The position numbers were made by a program, and so were the translations under genes. From positions 148,041,407-148,105,406 of the forward strand of contig CM035408.1 in assembly GCA_020310875.1 (NCBI GenBank): a stretch of DNA of 64,000 bases, given 5' to 3'. The notes under the pieces are model-generated. The model was not told the origin of the DNA, did not search any database, and worked only from the letters and a program-made list of their open reading frames with translations. This DNA is from Ceratopteris richardii (lineage: Eukaryota; Streptophyta; Polypodiopsida; Polypodiales; Pteridaceae). The number at the start of each line of letters is the position of its first letter. The stretch's first letter is position 1. Shown here piece after piece: positions 56,783 through 64,000 of this stretch.

Positions 56783-59700
56783 TCACTTCTTTTTTCTCTG
56801 AGACACTTGTGACAGTAGGTCATGGCTTTTTCTTTCTGTAACATTCAAGTTATTCACCATCTCAAATAGTGCTTTTCTCCATTGCACAGCACGCTCTGGT
56901 TTATCAATTACATCTTTTTTCAGGTACTCTCTGTATGCAGCTTCATAAGCAGTGAGTCGAGATTTTGTTACAACTGAAAAATTTCCAAATATTTCTGATT
57001 CCCTTTCAAAAAACCCATAATCAAATGCATCTTCAAAAATCTGGAGATAATGGCTGCCCAAAAATATTATTCTGCTATAATAAGCCATCAAACATATCCT
57101 GTCAGGTGTTTCACTGAGATCAAAGATTAAAGCATCAGTCGGTGAATTGAAACCAATGTAATTGAGAACTCTAACATCTGTATCTGTAAAGCTCTCTATA
57201 CATGCTAATATGAGTCTCATTACTCTGGTTAGTAAAATACATGCTGGATCATTAACATCTTTGTATGTGGCTATGACAGATTCAGCTGTGTCCACCATAT
57301 ACTTCTTTGTAGGCCATGTTCTTGCTTTTGGTCCTGCTATCTTTGGAAAATTCAACCATTTGGATGGAATCTGTCCTTCTTTCCTTCTTTCCCAAAAGAC
57401 TGTCCACTCCCTCCTCCTTGCTACTGGGTAGTATGCTAGATTGATCTTCAGCTGAATAGGTGCTTCCTTCCATATTTTTCTGGATTACTTATTAGCATCC
57501 AACCACCTATTCCTCCATTTGGGATTAGCTTTTTCAAATAGCTCCTTTGTCACATTAATATCTTCTTCATATTCTAAATACTTGTTCGGAGGTAATCCTA
57601 CCCTTGCCAACTGATAGTTTTTAATACTTTCCATGGTCATGCACAAGGGTATTCCTAAGCCATCTGCAGCCCAATGGTGTTGATCTGGATTTATTCCTTT
57701 ATTTAAAGCAAATGTAACAATTTGTTCCTCATATTCATCATGCATTTTTCTAATGAATTTCATCCTGGATTCTCTGTTTGTCAGAAGTTTCTGAACAAAT
57801 TCCTCTGAGTATTCTTCTTCTGGTGCTTTGTTTTCCTGTTCACCACCATGTTGGGTTCTGTCATCATCTCCTACTTCATATTCTCCTGTTTGTGTAGTCT
57901 CTACCTGCTCTTCCTCCTCGATTTGTGGTTTTTCCAATCTTTTCTGTAGTTCTTCTATTGTCAACATTAAACTTCTATTTTGAGAAGTCCACAACTCTCT
58001 TTCTGCTTTCCACTCATTTCTTTCCTTTTCTATACTCATCTGCCAATCACTTCTCTCTTTTTCTATATCCATATGTAACTTATTGTACCCCCTCATTGAG
58101 GTAGCAGCATGTATACTAGCTTGTTTTTCCAACTCCTTGGCTTCTTTCAGCTCTGTTTGCAATCTCATGATTTCCTTGTGCAAATCTTCCTTCTCCTCTT
58201 GTGTCACCTAAGCAGTCTTGCTCTCTTCCTTCAACTGGCCTTCTTCCATTAATAATTTGTTTATTTCCTCATTTGCCTTGGCCATAATTTGATATGAATT
58301 CTGCAAGGTTCTGTATCTCCCTTCAATTTTTCTCAGCTCCATCTCCATTTTACTATTATGCTCTATCTGTTTTGCACACTTCTCTTCAAGATATTGGATT
58401 TTATTTTGTTGTTGTACCTCTAATTCCTCCAAAGAGATTATCCTATGTGTTAATTCCTCATTTTTCTCCTTTACAATCCTCAATTGTTATGCCAATTGTT
58501 CTTTTTCTTTCTTGTGCTCCTTAATGATACTACTGCCTTTTTCAAACTCAGATTCTGCTACCATACCTGATATAATCATGTTTCTACTTGTTGGTCTGAA
58601 TTGCTCTAGGTTGCTCATAATGATCTTGCAAGCAGATCTTATATTTTTAGGTATCCTTTCCAACCCAACTTCTATTTCCATTTGTTTGACTTCTATTTGC
58701 TTGTTTTCTTTACACTCATTCTCTTCTTCATCTTCTTCCTCATACTTTATAACCTGAGTCTTTTTTCTTCTTCCTTCATCTTCTTTTCTTGGTCTGCAAC
58801 ATCTTCCTCATATTCCAATATCTGATCATCCTTGTTCTCATGTCCTGATATATCTTCGATTGTCTTTGTTCCTTCTGCCTTCTTGTTCTCCACTTCTTGT
58901 TGTTCTTCTTCAAAGAGATGTCTTTCCTTTACTTGTACTTCTCTTCCTGAATTATGGCTGAATCAGTTTCCTCAATAAGCTTTTTCTGATCATTACTTAT
59001 CTGCTCTTTCTGTCCTTCTTCTTGCTCATCTATATCCATGAGATCCAGGCCTTCCTCTTGTCTTTGATCTTCTGTAGTTGTGAATTCTTCATTATGATTC
59101 AAGTCATACAGGATGTCTTCTATGCTTTGGTTGACCTCTTGTTCTGTAATTCCTTCTTCTATTTCTTGAGCATTCTTCTTTTCCACTATTTCCTCTTCTA
59201 TTTCCTTGATTTGATCTGTATCCTTTTGTTTATTGGCTGGACTACATAACTGAACTCCTTTTTCTACTTCTGCTTTTCCTTCATCCACCTTGAAATTTAT
59301 TTGTTGTGAAGGTTTTGTCCATATTGACTTTAATCCTGAATCCACTAACCCACAGCTGAATTCCTTTCTTACTTCACTGTCCTCTTCTATCATCACTGCT
59401 TTTCCTTTTAGTAATCTTCTCTCTTCTTCAAGACTAACCTGCTTTGTTGCTTCTTCTTGGACTTGCTTTCCTTGGGGCTTCTCTCTCAAGTCTTCTGGTG
59501 TTTTATGTTTTTTAGTGGCCTGTATTATCACATTAGGTGTACTAGGTACTGAGAAATTCAAACTTTTTAACAAAAAGTTTTCAATATCACTTTCAGAGTA
59601 TGAAGAGAATTCAGAAGAGCCTGCTATTCCTGATTTTTCTAGTTTTGACTCTTCTACAATAGTAGATTCCTTCTGGTTCCTTTATTTTACTATCACTTCT

Positions 59701-61177
59701 TCTGTTTCCATCACTGGTACAGGTTCTGCTATTGATTTTCCTTTACTTTTCTTGGTTAACTTCTTCTTCTGTACAGGTTTCTTCTGAACCTTCTTCTTTA
59801 CTACAACTGTAGTTCTTGTTTCAGGCGGTCCTTGTAGCTCTTTGAAATATGCTAACAGTTCCACTTCCTTTTTTACAAACACTTCCTCTGTCTCAGCTGC
59901 CATCATCTGATCATGCAGTTCTTCATAGTATTCTACTTCCTCTTGAATCCAATCTGTTGCTTTGCAAGAGTAATCCTCCAACATCGTTTGATATTGGGCT
60001 TCATATATTGCCCTTTTATTATTACCTTGAGTCAAGTAGGTATACAACTGCTCCTTGCTTGTCTGAGGTGGATGAGGGTCTTTTGAAGACTGCACTTGCT
60101 TTTGAGCAGCTTCATGCTCCTCCTTAGTTGCTTCTACCTGCTCCAATTCAACTTTTCTTGGATCCATCTCCTTTTCTTTACAGGAACAACTTCCTCTGAG
60201 ATTCCCTTTCTTTTCCTCTTTGCTCCCCTCATGTTGGGTTGGCCTTCTGATTCTCTTACAGATATCTTCCTTGAAGGACTTTTGATTCTTGCCATCAAAT
60301 TTTTGAAATATTGGGCTACTGGAGCCAATTGTAATTGATCCTCCATCCCTAGAACATGATATATAATCCTCGTTAAGAATTGAGCTCCATTCATATACTT
60401 CTTCTGCTCCCAGTGTTTAGCTGCTTCCTTCCATTGCTCATGTATATATGGTGTTACATCCATCACTCCAAAGGGCTTAGTTCTGTCCTTATTGTTGAAC
60501 ATAATCAGTGTTACTGGTTTGTGTGGCATGGTGTATCTTGGTAGTTTTGGGAAATAGAAATATTGCAAAAACATTCTGATGGCATATTCCTCAATTTCTC
60601 TTCCTTTAAAATCAAGAAATTTAGAATATCTTGTATATGTTTCTTTATTCTTCTTAACAAAGCTGTTATCCAACTTAGTTCCCATTGGATAAAATTGAAG
60701 GGCTGCCCTGATATGCTCTACTTTTATAGTGATATTCACCTCCTGGTTTTCTTTGTCCTTGACTTTACACCGAAAATATGCCTCATTGCCCTTTCCAACT
60801 TCGAACAAGCTGTTCATTACCTGTGCCACTCTTTCAAAGTCTATGAAAAATATAGGTTCATCCAGCAGCTTGTGTAATCCCACTGCTTTCCAACTTTTGT
60901 TATTGACTGCACTTTTCTGGAATTTGTAAAACTCCTGACACAGCATAGTGTACTTGTAACCTCCAACTCCCACTGTAAATATGTGCTGGCCAATAATACC
61001 TAGAGTTTCCTTGAGTTCCTTGACTATCTTTTCTACTTCTAGAATCTCCTGCTCCTCATCAGATTCTAATTCTACTGTCTCCATTGTTGCTTCATTGTCT
61101 AAGAACCAATGTCCTCTAGATAGAGTGACTAAGTCTGCTTTGAACTCATGGATTGGTAGTTCCTTTGAATTCACCAT
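56783..61177 (-). pseudogene. Giant 3' ORF, family W copy C
   Basis: Starts at 61177 (MVNSKELPIHEFK), preferred over the longer ORF start at 61243 because it follows the leader. About 1,465 codons with frame changes near 60150 and 58900 and several stops. Domains: N-globular (61177-60250; SRGHWFLDNEATME aligning with NSHWF in A/B, and MNGAQFLTRIIYHVLGM aligning with the GCCAFTRIVYRCL block); acidic and lysine-rich middle (60170-58930); coiled coil (58680-57950); C-domain (57400-56783; YIGFNSPTDALIFDLSETP, FFERESEIF). Compared with A, IGFN, D-L/F-x-ST/SET-P and SEIF are retained across strong divergence. That points to selection on the protein before decay. Function unknown. Confidence 0.72.
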
Positions 61178-61925
61178 TCTAGAGAAAATGTAATATAACA
61201 CAAAAAAGAAAAAAATCCACCCACATGAGTCACAGGAAATCAAGAATGATATTTGTTTTGAGATGAAATGAAAGAAAAATGAAAATAAAATCTCAATTAA
61301 ATCCTGACTTCCTCAAAAAACTCAACTAAGTGATCATTACTTGTGTGGCAAGATGTCTAGTGCCCTCTTCCCTTCTGACAGCTTCTTATAAAGAAAGGAA
61401 AGATTTGAAAACTATAAATAGTTGAAAGAAATTGAGTTAGATTAAAAAATAAAATATATGAAAAAATAAAAATAATAAGAAAAATAGAAACTTGCTACAC
61501 TTCTACCTATATCTTGCTTTGTGCTCTATAACTTATAAAAGAAGAAATAAATAATTTTTTCTCTTTTTTCTTTTCTTTCTCTTTTTCTCTTTTTTTTAAT
61601 AATTTCTCTCTCTTTTTTTTTAATATTTCTCTTTTTTCTTTTCTTTCTCTTTTCCTCTTTTTTTTTAATAATTTCTCTCTCTCTTTTTTTTTTAATATTT
61701 CCTTTCAACTTCTTTCCTTCCCATCCTATTTCTTTTCTCAAAAAAAGGATAAGGTAGAACAATTTTTCATTTTTTTCAAAAAATGTCAAAATTTCTTCTA
61801 TGTGACACTCTGATTTTCTTATCCAAGATCCTAACTGCATCTCAGATACTCATGTCCTTTTCCATTGAATCATTTTTTATTTTTTTACCCAATAATATTT
61901 AATCTTTGCTGACCCTATTCTCGGA
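61178..61925 (-). other. Leader before 3' ORF, W-C
   Basis: AT-rich with no supported gene. Its main feature is the purine-rich (sense) tract annotated at 61550-61710. Short ORFs here are lysine/glutamate runs from that tract and are not real genes. Confidence 0.5.
61550..61710 (-). repeat. Strand-asymmetric polypurine tract, W-C leader
   Basis: The plus strand is almost entirely C and T (ctcttttttcttttctttctc and similar), so the element's sense strand is A/G. Two units with a 68-bp period start at 61561 and 61629. The tract lies between pol and the 3' ORF. Confidence 0.8.
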
Positions 61926-62575
61926 ATACACCCGTCTTCATTTGATGAGCAGTGGTTGAAATTTTTTGGCTTCCATATCCATTTTGTTCTGGGAATTTGT
62001 TTTGATGAGCAGGCCTTGTATGTACTTTGTTTCCACATCCTTCTTGTTTTGATGTCCTGATACTTCTGATTATACCCTAATTGCCACCTTGCTTCTATCT
62101 CTTCACCCTCTTTTGCTTCTTCAATTTGTTGCTGGTTTTGATTAAATGAAGCTTGATCCTTTAGTAATTGTATTGATAATGTCTGTGTGTCTTTTAATGA
62201 GAAAGTAAATCCTTCCAGCTCTGAATCATGAAGCTCCTATTGATCTTCCTATTTTTCAGTACTCCACAAGAATATTAAAAACCTTTTGTCATTTACTGTT
62301 AATTTGAGCTTCATTTTTTCAAAATCCAGTATTACTCTACCTTGCCTTAGCTATGGTTGTCCCAAAATCAATTTTTCAGTCATCAAGTGATCTGGCCATT
62401 CTTCACAATCTATTTTCATATATTCTGTATTGAACTTAACTTTAAGAGAAGGTGAAGACATGCTTTGTATCATTTGTCCTTCCAAGGTTTTGATAAAGGT
62501 TTTGCTTTTAGTCCTTTTTAGGTTAAATTTATTCAATAAAGCTGAACTAATCAAATTCACTTGTGCACTTGAATC
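61926..62575 (-). pseudogene. Protease-like domain and W-x-P-K-like segment, W-C
   Basis: Follows the integrase tail in frame. VITMDCQDGKIRVLIDSSAQ (Asp-Ser-Ser where Asp-Ser/Thr-Gly is usual, one G-to-A change) and VNLISSALLNKF lead to EKLILGQP, then a TAG in place of the Trp of LGxPWL (62348-62350), then LRQGRVILDFEK. A Q/E-rich helix follows, and then MWKQSTYKA and KWIWKPKNF at about 62030-61950, matching the position and W/K/P pattern of the A/B W-x-P-K motifs. Same order as copy B, so the placement is not a rearrangement of one copy. Confidence 0.65.
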
Positions 62576-64000
62576 TATTAAAACCCTGATTTTTCCATCT
62601 TGACAATCCATAGTTATCACAGGCAAATGTTCTTTTTGTTTTAGAGGTGTTTCACACAGAAGGACTTCTCTAAGGTTTTTGGTTTTTCTTATCCTTTCCT
62701 TTATCTCTTGTTGAGCCTCTTTTCTAATGTTTTCCTCTTCTTTTTTCCTATTTTGAGTTTGGTATAATCTTCTCCATTCAGAAGCAGTTAATGGAAAGTC
62801 ATACCTTTTAACTCTACATCCACTTATGAAGTTTGGCATGATTTCTCCATCTATGCTAGCTAGTTGGATAGATCCATTGTTACTGATCTGATGTATAATA
62901 TAAGGCCCATGTCCTTTTTTCTGAAATTTCTTCTGATGTTCCTTTATTGTATATGCCAAAACTAGATCTCCTTCTTGTAGATCTTTTTCTTTAATATGAA
63001 CATCATGATAAGCTTTTTGTCTTTTCTTGTCTGCATAGATGCTCATGATTGCTTGGAGTCTAGAAGCTCCCAGTTTTTCCGATTCTATTACTCTCTCAGA
63101 CAATTCATGTCCAGTCCAATTGTATTGACTACCCACCTTTAGTGTTGGAATAAGGAATTCTAAGGGCAAAACTGCATTTTGTCCATATACCAGATTGAAT
63201 GGTGTGGTTCCTAATGCAGCTTTGTATGCCACTCTATAGGCCCATAGGACATGATTAAGTTGTAAATCCCAATCATTCTTGTTTGTGTTTACTAATTTTG
63301 ACAATACAGTACAAAGTACTTTATTAGTACTTTCTGCTAACCAATTGGCTTGTGGGTGATATGGGGCTGACTTTCTATGACTAATCATGAAATATTCAGT
63401 TATGTTTTCTATGATTTGGTTCAAAAAATGAGTCCCCCTATCACTTACCAATTCAATTGGAAGTCCAAATCTGGTGATGATATTTTCATAGAGAAATCTA
63501 GCAGTAGTATGAGCATCATTTCTTTTTGTAGCTTTGGCCTCAACCCATTTTGTCAGGTAATCTGTAGCTACTAGTATGTATTCAGCATGGGATTGTCTTG
63601 CTGGAGGATGTATGGGTCCAATGAAATCCAACCCCCATTTACTAAATGCTCTGGCTGAAATAAATGGAACTAATGGCATATTGTCTCTTTTATTTGGTTG
63701 ACTCACCCTCTGACAAATGTCACATCTTTCACATATGTTCTCGCATCAGGAAATAGGGTTGGCCACCAAAAGCCAGAATATAATATGAGTTTAGCAGTTC
63801 TGTCACTTGAAAAATGTCCTCCTACCACTCGAGAATGTGCCATTTCCATCATTTCTAGATATCTATCTTCAGGAACACAAATTCTTAAATATCCATCCAT
63901 CCCTCTCTTATACAATTGTTCTCCTATCAGTTGATATTCTTTAGAGATCATTTGTAGATTTTTTGAGTCTGCACTAGCTCTTAATTGTTTTCCTTTCTTC
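62576..64000 (-). pseudogene. Integrase, W-C
   Basis: Open from the window end through the H2C2 region (HSRVVGGHFSSDRTAK, GFWWPTLFPDARTYV) to a frameshift near 63735. The core then has WGLDFIGPIHPPARQ, KWVEAKATKRNDAHT, SDRGTHFLNQ and PQANWLAESTNK, with both later catalytic residues present. LWAYRVAYKAALGTTPFNLV and the C-terminal domain IKEKDLQEGDLVLAYTIKEH follow. A charged tail leads to the protease-like domain. The catalytic triad appears intact. Confidence 0.9.

Larger units (their letters stand above)
55892..64000 (-). mobile_element. Family W retrotransposon, copy C (integrase to 3' LTR)
   Basis: Minus-strand order: integrase (from the window end), protease-like domain, W-x-P-K-like segment, purine-rich leader, giant 3' ORF, polypurine tract, 3' LTR. 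It is strongly diverged from A and B at the DNA level but keeps the domain order and key motifs. It is inserted in S1 protease at gtagt (55887-55891); the other target copy is outside the window. Confidence 0.85.

Noticed and set aside
61526-61840. Lysine/glutamate-rich ORF
   Set aside because: It is a translation of the polypurine tract; low complexity, with no counterpart in A or B.
1-64000. tRNA or rRNA genes, host protein genes
   Set aside because: None recognised by eye; every sizeable coherent frame is assigned to a retroelement. A tRNA scan could still find a short gene I missed.

Overview
The window is a block of nested and tandem LTR retrotransposons from a plant nuclear genome. Plant origin is inferred from Ty1/copia elements primed by initiator-tRNA-Met and Ty3/gypsy elements with plant-type DGG proteases, zinc knuckles and integrases. 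A gag fragment of a type I associate with early-diverging plants or fungi hints at a fern, lycophyte, bryophyte or gymnosperm, but the species cannot be fixed. I see no host gene, rRNA, tRNA or CRISPR array. Almost all reading frames are broken by stops and frameshifts.

Layout. (1) 1-5600 (+): 3' end of a gypsy-like element (family W, copy A). (2) about 5640-8035 (-): gag and probable 5' LTR of a second gypsy family (family K). (3) about 8040-14950 (+): second family-W copy (B), from integrase to 3' LTR. (4) 14951-16140 (+): 5' LTR and partial gag of a third gypsy type (T). (5) about 16134-55891 (-): a tandem array of a fourth gypsy family (S). It has two LTRs of about 2.2 kb (51292-49068, and 36537-19144 when split), one complete internal region between them and a partial internal region on each outer side. 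The S LTRs carry a satellite-like array. (6) Inside the S array lie a full family-K element (20286-35523, +, in the S LTR satellite), a copia element nested in the K gag (Copia-1, 22152-27306, -) and a second copia element (Copia-2, 40345-46657, -). (7) 55892-64000 (-): a third family-W copy (C) inserted into an S protease region and running off the window.

The most unusual content is family W. All three copies have protein-coding sequence between integrase and the 3' LTR. In B and C an aspartic-protease-like domain follows the integrase C-terminus. All three copies then carry a small module with tryptophan-centred W-x-P-K motifs, and a single giant frame of about 1,350-1,470 codons. The giant frame encodes an N-terminal globular domain, an acidic and/or proline-rich hinge, a coiled coil and a conserved C-terminal globular domain. 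Family K has a shorter 3' ORF of similar design in the same place. Family S has no extra ORF but carries the satellite in its U3 and a coding minisatellite between protease and RT.

Order of events from nesting: the S array came first; K inserted into an S LTR, then Copia-1 into K; Copia-2 and W-C inserted independently into S internal regions. Copia-1 is youngest by LTR identity (one mismatch in 230 bp by eye).
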